From the NCBI GenBank assembly GCA_029866205.1, contig JARWZT010000010.1, forward strand, positions 62,001-126,000: a stretch of DNA of 64,000 nucleotides, written 5' to 3'. Positions within the stretch are counted from its first letter, which is position 1, and each line of letters starts with the position of its first letter. Source of the stretch: Rhodoferax sp. (lineage in GTDB: Bacteria > Pseudomonadota > Gammaproteobacteria > Burkholderiales > Burkholderiaceae_C). Below are positions 54,341 to 63,507 of the stretch, piece by piece. The notes beneath the pieces are model-generated. The model ran no database searches and had not been told where the DNA came from. It saw only the letters and a program-made list of their open reading frames with translations. The position numbers and the translations under genes were made by a program.

Positions 54341-56788
54341 ATGGATCTACCGAACCGGGCAAGCGTCGTCATTGTGGGCGGCGGTATCGTCGGCTGCAGT
54401 CTGGCCTACCACCTCACGCTGAGGGGCTGCACCGACGTGGTTTTGCTGGAGCGCAAGCAACTCACCTGCGGCACCACCTGGCACGCAGCCGGACTTGTCG
54501 GACAGCTCCGCGCTACCTACAACCTCACCCGACTGGCGCAGTACACCACCAATTTGTACGCATCGCTGGAGCAGGAAACCGGGCAAGCCACGGGCTTTCG
54601 CCAGACCGGCTCCATAGCGGTCGCCACCAACCAGGCGCGCTTTGAAGAGCTCAAGCGTGGCGCGTCCATGGCCAAGTGCTTTGGCTTGGAAGTGCAAACC
54701 CTGACCCCACCAGAAATTTCCAGCTTGTGGCCCGGCGTGCGCATCGACGACTTGGTCGGCGGCGTCTACCTGCCCAAAGACGGCCGTACCAACCCGATTG
54801 ACACCACCCAAGCCCTGGCCAAAGGCGCCAAGAGCCGCGGCGCGCGTATTTTTGAAAATTGCGCAGCCCAGGAAATCTTGATTGAAAACGGCAAAGCGGT
54901 GGGCGTGCGGACCGAGTTTGGCGAGATCCGGGCAGACATGGTGGTCAACTGCGCTGGCATGTGGGCCCATGAACTGGGCGCCAAGGCCGGGACGACGGTG
55001 CCCCTGCATGCGGCCGAACATTTTTATATCGTCACCGAGCCTATGGAAGGCCTGCACTCGAACATGCCGGTGCTGCGCGACCCCGACGGTTGCGCTTACT
55101 TCAAGGAAGATGCCGGCAAACTGTTGGTCGGTTGGTTCGAACCGGTGGCCAAACCTTGGGGCATGAAAGGCATTCCGCAAAGCTTTTGTTTTGACTCTTT
55201 GCCCGACGACCTGGAGCACATCGAGCCGCTTCTCACCGCCGCGATGCACCGTACGCCGGCGCTCGAAAAAACCGGCATCAACCTGTTTTTTAACGGCCCA
55301 GAGAGCTTTACCCCGGACGACCGTTACCTGCTGGGCGAAACCCCCGAGGTGCGCAACCTGTTTGTGGCCGCAGGGTTCAACTCGATCGGCATCCAATCCG
55401 CTGGTGGCGCAGGCAAGGTGCTGGCTGACTGGATGCTCGACGGCCACCCCCCGATGGACCTGTGGGACGTGGACATCCGCCGCGCCATGCCATTCCAGCG
55501 CAACCGCAGCTACCTGCGCGACCGCACGGTTGAAACCCTGGGTCTGCTGTACGCCATGCACTGGCCGTTCCGCCAGCCCGAGACGGCACGCGGTGTGCGC
55601 CGCTCGATCTTGCACGACCGCTTGGCGGCGCATGGCGCCTGCTTTGGCGAGGTTGCCGGCTGGGAGCGGCCCAACTGGTACGCCCCCCCAGGCGTCAAGC
55701 CAGAGTACGAATACAGCTATGGCCGCCAAAACTGGTTCGACTACTCTGCGGCCGAGCACAATGCCGTGCGCAACGCCGTGGGCCTTTTTGACCAGTCCTC
55801 GTTTGCAAAATTTGTGGTGCAAGGGCCAGACGCAGAAAAGGTCCTCAACCATATTTGCGCCAACAACATGGCAGTCCCCGTGGGCAAGGTGGTCTATACC
55901 CAATGGCTCAACGAACGCGGCGGCATTGAAGCCGACCTGACGGTGACCCGCGAGGCCACCGATCGCTTCCTCGTCGTTACGGCAGCGGCCACGCAGACCC
56001 GCGACTTTGCCTGGCTGCAGCGCCAGATTCCGGCAGATGCGCGTGCCATGGCCACCGATTTGGGTGCCAGCATGGCCGTGCTGGGTCTGATGGGTCCGCG
56101 CTCGCGTGAACTGCTGCAGCGCTTGAGCGACGCCGATTTCTCGAACGAGGCCTTTCCCTTTGGCACCTCGCAGGTGATTGACCTGGGCTACGCCCGCGTG
56201 CGCGCAAGCCGCATCACCTACGTGGGCGAACTCGGTTGGGAACTCTATGTGCCGGTCGAATGCGCGCCGGGCGTGTTTGACGCCCTGATGCGCGAAGGCG
56301 AGCCGCTCGGCCTGCGCCTGGCGGGTTACCACGCCCTCAACTCACTGCGGATGGAAAAAGGCTACCGCCACTGGGGTCACGACATCAGCGACGAAGACAC
56401 GCCACTGCAAGCCGGTTTGGGCTTTGCCGTGTCCTGGAAAAAACCCGAAGGTTTTTTGGGCCGAGAAGCGCTCCTGAAACAAAAAGAGGCCGGCGTCACC
56501 CGCAAATTACTGCAATTTGCGCTGCACGATGCCAGTGCCCTGCTCTACCACAACGAGCCGATTTGGCGCAACGGTGAAATTGTCGGGCGTATCTCCTCGG
56601 GCATGTTTGGTCACGCGCTGGGCAAGTCCTTGGGCATGGGATACGTGGAATTGGGAGCGTTTGCGGGCTCCGATGCCGATTTGATCGCCGCTACCTATGA
56701 AATTGAGGTCGCCGGCGTCAAAGTTCCGGCTACGGCCTCGCTGGCGGGCTTTTACGACCCCCAAAGTGTGCGTGTGAAAGGCCTCTGA
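54341..56788 (+). CDS. Dimethylglycine dehydrogenase-like FAD/aminomethyltransferase protein B
   Basis: An 815-residue paralogue of the divergent gene. VVIVGGGIVGCSLAYHL gives the FAD motif and His48 in GTTWHAAG the covalent FAD site. The DAO domain runs to about 375, followed by the FAO_M-type linker and a GcvT-like domain (about 440-810: ITYVGELGWELYVPVEC, FLGREALLKQKEAGV). It should demethylate an N-methyl amine such as dimethylglycine or sarcosine. The regulator gene begins directly at its stop, so they are cotranscribed. Confidence 0.92.
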   Translation: MDLPNRASVVIVGGGIVGCSLAYHLTLRGCTDVVLLERKQLTCGTTWHAAGLVGQLRATYNLTRLAQYTTNLYASLEQETGQATGFRQTGSIAVATNQARFEELKRGASMAKCFGLEVQTLTPPEISSLWPGVRIDDLVGGVYLPKDGRTNPIDTTQALAKGAKSRGARIFENCAAQEILIENGKAVGVRTEFGEIRADMVVNCAGMWAHELGAKAGTTVPLHAAEHFYIVTEPMEGLHSNMPVLRDPDGCAYFKEDAGKLLVGWFEPVAKPWGMKGIPQSFCFDSLPDDLEHIEPLLTAAMHRTPALEKTGINLFFNGPESFTPDDRYLLGETPEVRNLFVAAGFNSIGIQSAGGAGKVLADWMLDGHPPMDLWDVDIRRAMPFQRNRSYLRDRTVETLGLLYAMHWPFRQPETARGVRRSILHDRLAAHGACFGEVAGWERPNWYAPPGVKPEYEYSYGRQNWFDYSAAEHNAVRNAVGLFDQSSFAKFVVQGPDAEKVLNHICANNMAVPVGKVVYTQWLNERGGIEADLTVTREATDRFLVVTAAATQTRDFAWLQRQIPADARAMATDLGASMAVLGLMGPRSRELLQRLSDADFSNEAFPFGTSQVIDLGYARVRASRITYVGELGWELYVPVECAPGVFDALMREGEPLGLRLAGYHALNSLRMEKGYRHWGHDISDEDTPLQAGLGFAVSWKKPEGFLGREALLKQKEAGVTRKLLQFALHDASALLYHNEPIWRNGEIVGRISSGMFGHALGKSLGMGYVELGAFAGSDADLIAATYEIEVAGVKVPATASLAGFYDPQSVRVKGL

Positions 56789-57409
56789 ATGGCGCTGCAA
56801 GCCGCCCGCCTGTTCGGCTCTGAAGACTTGCCTGACGCCGCCCAGGACCACGACCCGGGCCAGGCCATCGGCGAGCAATTGCGCGAGCTGCGTCTGGTAA
56901 AAAATCTGACCTTGCGCGAGGTGGCGGAAAAGTCGGGCATTTCGGTGGGCTACCTGAGCCAGCTTGAACGCAACCACTCGCGCTTGCCGATTGGCGTGCT
57001 CAAGCGCATCAGTGATGCCTTGGGCGTGCACATGAACTGGTTCTTCCAGCAAAACACTGAGGGCGACGCCACTGAACGGGACGTGGTGGTGCGCAGCGGC
57101 AACCGGCGCCGCATGTCCTTTACCGGCTTGGGCATTCAAGAAGAGCTTTTGTCACCCAACCTGAGCGGACCGCTGGAACTGCTGATCAGCACCATCGGAC
57201 CGCATGCCGACAGCGAAGACTATTCCCACGATGGCGCCGAGGCCGGGCTCGTCTTGGCGGGAACACTCGACTTATGGGTGTCCGGGCGCCATTTCCAGCT
57301 GCATGAAGGCGACAGTTTTGCCTTCAAGAGCACCGAGGTTCACCGCTGCGCCAACGCCACAGACTCCCCGACCAAAGTACTTTGGGTCATAACACCGCCC
57401 CATTACTGA
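56789..57409 (+). CDS. XRE-family regulator with cupin sensor domain
   Basis: A 206-residue regulator: helix-turn-helix at about 31-85 (LRELRLVKNLTLREVAEKSG, SVGYLSQLERNHSRLPIGVL) and a C-terminal cupin (about 125-200: AGLVLAGTLDLWVSGRHFQL and EGDSFAFKSTEVHRCANATD). This layout is that of PuuR-like regulators that bind small amines or amino acids. It starts at the base after the DMGDH-B stop. It probably controls both arms of the divergent locus. Confidence 0.9.
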   Translation: MALQAARLFGSEDLPDAAQDHDPGQAIGEQLRELRLVKNLTLREVAEKSGISVGYLSQLERNHSRLPIGVLKRISDALGVHMNWFFQQNTEGDATERDVVVRSGNRRRMSFTGLGIQEELLSPNLSGPLELLISTIGPHADSEDYSHDGAEAGLVLAGTLDLWVSGRHFQLHEGDSFAFKSTEVHRCANATDSPTKVLWVITPPHY

Positions 57410-57434
57410 ACGCCGCCGCGGTCAGATCGGCCCA

Positions 57435-58523
57435 TTACGACATGACGGCCACCGACTTCACCTGCACCCACACCTGAGTACCTTGGCTGAGGTTCAAGGC
57501 ACTTAGGGCGCGCCGTGTCACCCGGGACACTACACAGGAGTCGCCACACCGGACACGGACCAGCGCTTGCGAAGGGTGCGCATCGTCTGCGATGGATTCG
57601 ATTTGGCCGGCGATGTGGTTCTGGATACTGCTGTCCTGGGCCGCCTGCACCGACAGGCTCACGTCACGGGCCAAAATGCGCAGCCGAACTGACTGCCCCA
57701 AGGCCATGCCCGTATCGCGCACCCAGAGCACACCGCCAGCAAACGCGACCTTGGCCAGATGCCAAGGCAGGTCGCGCTCCGCCACGGTCGCCTTCAACAC
57801 CACACCGGCTTCGTCACCCACAATGATCCGCGAGTCGGTCTGCGACAAGACCAGATGCGTTGGCCCAGCGACTTTGACTTTCCCGGCATCCAACGACACC
57901 ACAAAGTCGGCCAGTCTTGCCAACTCCTCGGCCGAATGGGTGACGTAGAGCATGGGGATATGCAGCTCGTCGCGCATCTTTTCCAGCCACGGAAGAATTT
58001 CCTGTCGGCGCGCCGGGTCCAGCGCAGCCAAGGGCTCGTCAAGCAGCAGCAGCCGCGGCTGGGTCGCCAATGCGCGGGCAATGGCGACCCGCTGGCGCTC
58101 GCCGCCTGAAAGGTGGGTCGGACTGCGGTGCATCAGGGGCCCGATGCCAAGCAAGTCGATGGCTCGGGCCAGCGCGGCAGCAGAACCCGTCCGCCGCGCC
58201 CTCTGCAGGCCAAATTCCACATTGCCTTGAACATCCAAGTGGGCAAAAAGGCTCGCTTCCTGGAAGACATAGCCCAAGTCCCGCGTCCAGGGCGGGCGAA
58301 AAACGCCGGTGGCATCGTCTTGCCAAAGCTCGCCCCCCACACTGACCCGTCCAACTGTGGGACGCTCGAGTCCGGCCACACAGCGCAAAAGGCTGGTCTT
58401 GCCCGATCCGGAAGGACCGAACAAGACGCTGATGCCCGTGGACGGCAGCGCCAGATCGACCTGGAGTTCAAAGTCAGGCCGGGCCAAGGTCAGGCGAATG
58501 TGCAAACCGTTAGTCGCGTTCAT
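57435..58523 (-). CDS. modC: Molybdate ABC transporter ATP-binding protein
   Basis: Start at ATG 58523, 362 residues. ABC domain with Walker [11 protein letters not shown], signature [10 protein letters not shown], Walker [14 protein letters not shown] and switch His in [10 protein letters not shown]-terminal MOP/TOBE domain (about 295-360, [32 protein letters not shown]) binds molybdate in feedback control. It overlaps modB by four bases and ends the modABC unit. A longer upstream frame lies within modB and is not real. Confidence 0.95.
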   Translation of the reverse strand: MNATNGLHIRLTLARPDFELQVDLALPSTGISVLFGPSGSGKTSLLRCVAGLERPTVGRVSVGGELWQDDATGVFRPPWTRDLGYVFQEASLFAHLDVQGNVEFGLQRARRTGSAAALARAIDLLGIGPLMHRSPTHLSGGERQRVAIARALATQPRLLLLDEPLAALDPARRQEILPWLEKMRDELHIPMLYVTHSAEELARLADFVVSLDAGKVKVAGPTHLVLSQTDSRIIVGDEAGVVLKATVAERDLPWHLAKVAFAGGVLWVRDTGMALGQSVRLRILARDVSLSVQAAQDSSIQNHIAGQIESIADDAHPSQALVRVRCGDSCVVSRVTRRALSALNLSQGTQVWVQVKSVAVMS

Positions 58524-59197
58524 GGCAGCCCCAGCGCCGTACGTTTGCGCGCCCACGACAAAGCCAACAAGACGACAAACGAGAAAACCAGCATACCGCC
58601 GGCCAGCCAATGCGCCTGGCTGTACTCCATGGCTTCCACGTGCCCATAAATCTGGGTCGACACCACGCGGGTCTTGCCGGGAATATTGCCGCCAATCATC
58701 AACACGACACCAAACTCGCCCACCGTGTGCGCGAAACTCAAAATGGCCGCCGTGATCAGCCCAGGGCGCGCCAATGGCAGCGCGACCGAAAAAAACGCAT
58801 CTATCGGGCTGGCGCGCAGCGTATAGGCCACCTCCATGGGCCGCTGACCCAAGGACTCGAACGCATGCTGAATCGGCTGCACCGCAAATGGCAAGGAAAA
58901 AATCACCGAACCGACCAGCAAGCCGGCAAAGGTAAACGACAAGACGCCCCAACCCAAGGCCTGGGTCAACTGCCCGAGCGGTCCTTGTGGTCCCATCGCC
59001 ACCAAAAGATAAAAACCCAAAACCGACGGGGGCAGTACCAAAGGCAGGGTTGCCAAAGCCCCAATGGGCGCGCGCCAACGCGACGTGGTTTGGGACAACC
59101 ACCAAGCCAGCGGCGTCGCCAACAGCAGCAACAGCACGGTGGTCGACGCGGCCAGCAGCAGCGTCAAACCGATCGCGTCCAGGGCCTCAGCGGTCAT
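58520..59197 (-). CDS. modB: Molybdate ABC transporter permease
   Basis: A 225-residue membrane protein with five predicted helices. [15 protein letters not shown] near 55-70 and [20 protein letters not shown] (about 157-176) hold the EAA loop contact and the ModB signature. It overlaps modA (four bases) at its start and modC at its end, so the three are translated as a set. It forms the homodimeric molybdate/tungstate pore. Confidence 0.95.
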   Translation of the reverse strand: MTAEALDAIGLTLLLAASTTVLLLLLATPLAWWLSQTTSRWRAPIGALATLPLVLPPSVLGFYLLVAMGPQGPLGQLTQALGWGVLSFTFAGLLVGSVIFSLPFAVQPIQHAFESLGQRPMEVAYTLRASPIDAFFSVALPLARPGLITAAILSFAHTVGEFGVVLMIGGNIPGKTRVVSTQIYGHVEAMEYSQAHWLAGGMLVFSFVVLLALSWARKRTALGLP

Positions 59198-59940
59198 ACG
59201 GCGTACCCAAAAGAACGGATCAGCGCCTGGGTCCGGTCGCTGCGCAAGTAGCGCATCAATGCAAGCACCGCAGGCTGGTTATCTCCCCTGGCAAGCACGA
59301 TGGCGTCTTGGCGAATGGGGCTGTGCAAGCTCGCGGGCACCACCCAAGCGGAGCCCTGCGAGATTTTGCCCTCGGCCATTACTTGGGATAAGGCCACAAA
59401 TCCGAGTTCCGCATTTTCAGTGGCAATGAACTGGTAGGTTTGCGCGATGTTCTCGCCCTGCACCCATTTGGGTTGGAGTTCTTTTAACAATCCCAGCTGG
59501 GTCATCGTCTGAACGGCGGCCGCGCCATACGGTGCCAATTTGGGATTGGCGATCGCAAGGCGCTGAAAGCTGCCGTTTCGCAAGACCTCTCCTTTGGCGT
59601 CGACCCGATCCGCCCGTTTGCTCCAAAGGACCAGCGTACCGACGGCATAGGTAAAACGGCTGCCCCTCACCCCTAGCGCCTCGGACTCCAGTTGGATGGG
59701 CGTTTCGTCATCCGCGGCCAGCAAGACCTGGTAGGGCGCTCCATTCTTGATTTGTGCGTAAAAATTCCCGGTCGAACCAAAGGACAGAAGCAACTTGTGC
59801 CCTGTCTCACGCTCAAAGGTCGGCGCGATCACTTTCATCGGGGCTGAGAAGTTTGCGGCTACCGCCACGCTGACTTCGGCGGCGCGCGCTGACAAACACA
59901 GGCTGCAGCAAGCGACGATCACGGCCAGCAATTTATCCAT
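59194..59940 (-). CDS. modA: Molybdate ABC transporter periplasmic binding protein
   Basis: A 248-residue exported protein (signal peptide about 1-20, cleavage near ARAAEV). [19 protein letters not shown] and [20 protein letters not shown] contain the Ser/Ala oxyanion-binding loops of Mod[15 protein letters not shown] is the C-terminal lobe. It captures molybdate. The start is 87 bases from divergent modE, with two ModE dyads between. Confidence 0.95.
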   Translation of the reverse strand: MDKLLAVIVACCSLCLSARAAEVSVAVAANFSAPMKVIAPTFERETGHKLLLSFGSTGNFYAQIKNGAPYQVLLAADDETPIQLESEALGVRGSRFTYAVGTLVLWSKRADRVDAKGEVLRNGSFQRLAIANPKLAPYGAAAVQTMTQLGLLKELQPKWVQGENIAQTYQFIATENAELGFVALSQVMAEGKISQGSAWVVPASLHSPIRQDAIVLARGDNQPAVLALMRYLRSDRTQALIRSFGYAV

Positions 59941-59944
59941 CGAA

Positions 59945-59977
59945 ACACTCGCTGTTCAAAATTAGAATAGCGAGTGT
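59945..59977. promoter_or_regulatory. ModE operator 1 (modA-proximal)
   Basis: ACACTCGCTGTTC and GAATAGCGAGTGT form a dyad with 13-base arms and one mismatch around a seven-base spacer. The core CGCTRTTC-N7-GAATAGCG is the same as in the second site. It overlaps the region directly upstream of modA, consistent with ModE repression at high molybdate. Confidence 0.75.
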
Positions 59978-59982
59978 AGCCG

Positions 59983-60005
59983 CGCTATTCATTTACAGAA
60001 TAGCG
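59983..60005. promoter_or_regulatory. ModE operator 2 (modE-proximal)
   Basis: CGCTATTC and GAATAGCG are exact complements separated by seven bases. This perfect dyad lies 21 bases before the modE ATG and repeats the core of operator 1, spaced about three helical turns from it. Confidence 0.75.
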
Positions 60006-60026
60006 TTTTCCCTTAGCTGCACCACC

Positions 60027-60794
60027 ATGACACACCATTCATTGCAATACTCCCAGGCGTTGGGCCACGAAGCGAGTGACAAGCGACTCGATATTTTGAG
60101 GCGCATTGGCGAATCGGGCTCCATTTCAGAAGCCGCGCGCAGTGCCAACGTCAGCTACAAGGCCGCGTGGCAGGCCTTGGAAACGCTGAGCAACCTCGCC
60201 GGCGCGCCCTTGGTTGAAAAAGCAGTGGGCGGCAGCGGCGGTGGCGGTGCCCGCCTGACGCCAGCGGGTACCCAGCTGCTGGAAGCGGCTGTGCTGCTTG
60301 AGCAGGCTCGCACCGGGGTGCTACTCAAACTGGACCAGCGCGACGGCAACGCCCTGAATTTGTCCGGTCTGGTGGGCTTGGGTCTTCGCACCAGCATGCG
60401 CAACCAACTGCAATGCACGATCCAAGAACTTGTCCACACGTCCAACACCACCCGTGTAAGGCTCGAATTGCCCCATGGCGCGACCCTGATCTCAAAAATT
60501 ACCCGAGAAAGTGCGGAGCTTTTGGGCCTGGCGGCGGGCATGTCCGCTCTGGCGCTGTGCAAGGCCACGGCCGTCCGCGTTGGCTCGGAACCGCCGCTGC
60601 CAGACACCGTAAACCAACTTCATGGAGAAATCGTGGGAACCGCAGCGAGCGCCCCTGGCGATGAAATCGCCCTGCGACTAGCGCCCAATGTCCACTTTGT
60701 CGGCTTCAACTCCGGGCCCCAGACAATCCAACCCCATCGACCAGTCATCGCCACCGTAGACGAATCCGCGGTGGTGATCGCGATTGCGGGTTAA
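60027..60794 (+). CDS. modE: Molybdate-responsive transcriptional regulator
   Basis: A 255-residue ModE: N-terminal LysR-type winged helix (about 15-120, LDILRRIGESGSISEAARSA, VSYKAAWQALETLSNLAGAP) and two MOP/TOBE repeats (about 128-190 and 200-255: RNQLQCTIQELVHTSNTTR; LHGEIVGTAASAPGDEIALR). It binds molybdate and represses modABC. It is divergent from modA and likely autoregulated through the shared operators. It is followed by a hairpin terminator. Confidence 0.95.
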   Translation: MTHHSLQYSQALGHEASDKRLDILRRIGESGSISEAARSANVSYKAAWQALETLSNLAGAPLVEKAVGGSGGGGARLTPAGTQLLEAAVLLEQARTGVLLKLDQRDGNALNLSGLVGLGLRTSMRNQLQCTIQELVHTSNTTRVRLELPHGATLISKITRESAELLGLAAGMSALALCKATAVRVGSEPPLPDTVNQLHGEIVGTAASAPGDEIALRLAPNVHFVGFNSGPQTIQPHRPVIATVDESAVVIAIAG

Positions 60795-61433
60795 GTCGCA
60801 GCGGAAATACCGGCGACTCAGTGCGTGGAAGTGACAAGTACACGGATGCGTGTTTTGTCTGGAGTGCAGTTCCGAAATAACAGGAGCAGGACCACGCGCT
60901 CAAAAAAAATCCAACCCGTGAGGGTTGGATTTCTAGGGGTTATGGTGCTGGCGTCAATTGAATGATCGACTTAAGACATTGAATTTAAAGGATTTACTTT
61001 CTTCCAATCTTCAAGTGTTCCCCGGTTTGTTCCCCGGTTTTCACGTTGTGCAAGCGTCCTCTAACTATCAGTGCGATTCACAAGGTTAAGGGATTTTTAC
61101 TTGTAACGTAATTGCAACACTCTTCAGGCGCAGACCGACGGCAAATAAGTCATCCAGAGTCACGAACATTGTGGACTTCTCAGCACGGAGGACAAGCACC
61201 TACTGCGACGCTGACTCTGACAGCTTCGGCCGATAAAGGCTATGAGCGGCAATAGCCGTTCTCCAAGCATTAGGCGGGGTTCGATTCAAAGCGGGTGTAA
61301 CACCACTCAAATTCAGCGCCCAAAAGCGGGCGTTTACATTAGGCGTAGCGTCAGTGCCTTAGACGACAAGAGCGCCAACACGCCGGCGCAAAAACTATGG
61401 GGGGAGGGTCTTGCACTTATTCACGGATAAGTT
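60795..61433. other. Gene-free stretch after modE, possible mobile-element scar
   Basis: About 640 bases without a convincing gene. From left: the modE terminator (60907-60932); GTTCCCCGGTTT twice in tandem (61017-61040), whose minus-strand reading VKTGEQTGEHLKIGRK then stop (60994-61044) looks like the tail of a lost protein, perhaps an integrase; an inverted repeat GGCTAT/ATAGCC near 61228-61247; ATTAGGCG twice (61270 and 61340 regions); and a GCGCCC/GGGCG hairpin near 61316-61333. GC is lower than in the flanking genes. No tRNA was found. Confidence 0.5.
60907..60932. terminator. Hairpin terminator downstream of modE
   Basis: AAATCCAACCC and GGGTTGGATTT are exact complements around GTGA, preceded by an A-run on the left and followed by TTCT on the right. 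It can work for modE transcripts and, through the A-run, for transcripts from the right. Confidence 0.8.
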
Positions 61434-62150
61434 TTAAATCAACGCCGATTTGCGCAGCCCGTCAAGATTGGCGATCGTGAGCGTCGAGTAGCTGACTCGC
61501 AGCAGCTCCTTTGCGGTCAGGGCCTGCAACACCACGTTGATGCTTTGCCGACTCACGCCCAACCAGTCGCCCAGGTCTTCCTGCGAGATTTTGATCTTAA
61601 ACACCAGCCCGCCCGGGCGTTGTTCACCATACAGGCTGGAGAGCGCAATCAGCAGGCGGGCTACGCGGGCTTCGATCGGCATGCCGGAGTCGGCCGCCAG
61701 TCGTTCGTGCAGCAGGCGGCTGCGAGTGGCTAGCTGCAGCTCGAAGGCCCGGCCCAGGCCAGGATCGCCTTGGCGCAGCTCGCGCACGGCAGGCCCGGGG
61801 ATGCGAAGGACGAGGGTGTTGGCGCTGCGGGCAATCAGGTCGTTGATGTGGCCCAGGCCATCGAGCATGCTGATGATGCCCACCACATCGCCGGGCTGCA
61901 TGAAGCTGATGAGGTGGCGGTGCCCATCGGAATTCAGGATACGCGTCTCCAGCGAGCCTTGCACCACAAGACACAAGGCGTCAAAAGGCTGGCCGCGCAG
62001 GATCAGGGCTTCACCTTTGCCCAGCCTGAGCATGCTGCCAGCGGCCACCAGGCTGTCGAGCGTTTGGGGCAGGCAATCACTGAAACCAAGGGTTTCCACC
62101 AGGGTCGCGCGCGCGACTTCCTTGGGATTCGAGGGGTTAATTTTTGTCAT
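61434..62150 (-). CDS. Crp/Fnr-family transcriptional regulator
   Basis: A 238-residue regulator. The cyclic-nucleotide-binding fold covers about 28-145 (LRLGKGEALILRGQPFDALC, VVQGSLETRILNSDGHRH); the winged helix is at about 165-230 (ISQEDLGDWLGVSRQSINVV). Only two Cys residues are present, so it does not carry an FNR-type Fe-S cluster. The cNMP-binding Arg/Glu pair is not clearly kept, so the ligand is unknown. It is divergent from the ThDP decarboxylase genes, 84 bases away, and is the likely local regulator. Confidence 0.9.
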   Translation of the reverse strand: MTKINPSNPKEVARATLVETLGFSDCLPQTLDSLVAAGSMLRLGKGEALILRGQPFDALCLVVQGSLETRILNSDGHRHLISFMQPGDVVGIISMLDGLGHINDLIARSANTLVLRIPGPAVRELRQGDPGLGRAFELQLATRSRLLHERLAADSGMPIEARVARLLIALSSLYGEQRPGGLVFKIKISQEDLGDWLGVSRQSINVVLQALTAKELLRVSYSTLTIANLDGLRKSALI

Positions 62151-62234
62151 TGATTTGACAGATTTGAAAGAGTTGGGTTCCTAGACTGGCCGACTTGTTT
62201 GATCATAGCCATGCAGCCTACCCAAGGAGACCCG

Positions 62235-62765
62235 ATGGGCCCAAGCGACCACACTATCAGTGCCACTGCCGCCGTAGCCGCGCTGCGGCGAAACCAAGTT
62301 GACCATGTGGTGACCGTGCCGGACTGGGTGCAGCTCTCGTTGCACGACCGGCTCAACAAAGGGGTTGAGGGCATCCGCGTGATCAATGCCTGCAACGAGA
62401 ACCAGGTCGTCACCGTCGCTGCGGGCCTGACTATCGGCGGCAAGCGGCCGCTGGTGATGATGCAGAACCAGGGCCTCTACAACTGCTTTAACACCTTGCG
62501 CGCGGTGTGCCTTGATGCGCACATACCCATGGTGTTTTTGGTGGGCCAGTTCGGGCGCGAATTCAGCAACATTGGCCACCCGACGGCTGAGTCCGGACGC
62601 ACCATGGTGCGCATTGCCGAGCCCTTTCTGGCGTCCATCGGCGTGCCTTTTCACATCCTGGACAGCGAGGCAGACTTGCAAAAGATGGACCAGGCCTATG
62701 AACAGGCGCAACAGCAGCGCACCGCAGTGGTCTTGCTCGTGGGCGCGCCCATGGCATGGCGTTGA
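62235..62765 (+). CDS. ThDP-dependent decarboxylase, alpha (Pyr-domain) subunit
   Basis: ATG 62235 is preferred because AAGGAGA lies just before it; 176 residues. It is a stand-alone Pyr domain: VDHVVTVPDWVQLSLHDRL, then INACNENQVVTVAAGLTIGG with the catalytic Glu of ThDP enzymes, and FGREFSNIGHPTAESGR. Separate alpha/beta subunits like these occur in sulfopyruvate and phosphonopyruvate decarboxylases (ComDE-like). The substrate is not known. The beta subunit follows after 19 bases. Confidence 0.85.
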   Translation: MGPSDHTISATAAVAALRRNQVDHVVTVPDWVQLSLHDRLNKGVEGIRVINACNENQVVTVAAGLTIGGKRPLVMMQNQGLYNCFNTLRAVCLDAHIPMVFLVGQFGREFSNIGHPTAESGRTMVRIAEPFLASIGVPFHILDSEADLQKMDQAYEQAQQQRTAVVLLVGAPMAWR

Positions 62766-62784
62766 TACAAGAAGGAGCCAGACG

Positions 62785-63507
62785 ATGATGAATTTTGTGC
62801 AAGCGGTGGGTGTGGTCGCCAAGGGCAAGGGGGACGGCATTGTCGTCGCCACCATGGGCGCCATGTTCATTTTTGACCGCATCGAAGGGGCCGATGGCAA
62901 CGCCAGCGGTGTGCCCCTGGTAAATGGCAAGGTCGGGCTGGTGCTGGGCCTGGGGGTGGCCAAAATCAAGACGGTGCTCAAGCCCGCGCACGCCGAGGCT
63001 GCCAAGGGCTCGTTTGCTGGGCGCATTAACTCGGTGCCGCTCATGGGTGGCGCCGCTGGCCTAGCGCTGGGCTTGGCTTTGGCGCGACCAGACAAGAAAG
63101 TGATTGTGATGGACGGCGACGCCAGCTTGCTGATGGAGCTCGGCGGCCTGGCCACCGTGGCCCAGCAGGCGCCGAAAAACCTGCTGCACTGTGTGGTGCA
63201 CAACGGAACACAGTTCACCGGGCTCGACAACATGGTGACCCCGACCTCCGATTTCCAGTTTGCGGAAGTGGCGCGCAAATGTGGCTATGCACACGCCGAG
63301 CGCATTGCGGATGGCGCAGCCTGGGCCACGCGCTTCCCCCAGCTGCTGGCCATGGAAGGCCCGGTGTTCTTCGAGCTGATGGTCGAGCCTGTGCCCAAGC
63401 AAACCAAGGACGGGTTCGAGCCCTGGGAGCTGCCAGCCAACCAGTACACCCGCATGGGTGACGAGGCGCTGGCTTTGCAGGACTGGCTGGCCCAGGACGC
63501 AGCATGA
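62785..63507 (+). CDS. ThDP-dependent decarboxylase, beta (PP-domain) subunit
   Basis: Start at ATG 62785 (MMNFVQAVGVVAKGKGD) with AAGGAG 7-8 bases upstream; 240 residues. The ThDP pyrophosphate/metal motif starts at MDGDASLLMELGGL and ends at CVVHNGTQ (GDG-N type, with GDA here). It pairs with the alpha subunit just upstream to form the full active site. Its stop overlaps the GMC oxidoreductase ATG (ATGA), so the three products are coupled. Confidence 0.85.
   Translation: MMNFVQAVGVVAKGKGDGIVVATMGAMFIFDRIEGADGNASGVPLVNGKVGLVLGLGVAKIKTVLKPAHAEAAKGSFAGRINSVPLMGGAAGLALGLALARPDKKVIVMDGDASLLMELGGLATVAQQAPKNLLHCVVHNGTQFTGLDNMVTPTSDFQFAEVARKCGYAHAERIADGAAWATRFPQLLAMEGPVFFELMVEPVPKQTKDGFEPWELPANQYTRMGDEALALQDWLAQDAA

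Noticed and set aside
54347..56332. Long open frame antisense to DMGDH-like protein B (661 codons)
   Set aside because: Shadow frame; His/Gly/Val-rich composition and no motifs, opposite a complete two-domain flavoenzyme.
57435..59105. A 556-residue protein extending ModC upstream
   Set aside because: The first 194 codons overlap modB out of frame; the ModC start at 58523 gives normal length and a four-base overlap with modB.
61260..61300. tRNA T-arm-like GGTTCGATTC
   Set aside because: No matching acceptor stem, anticodon arm or CCA end can be folded around it.
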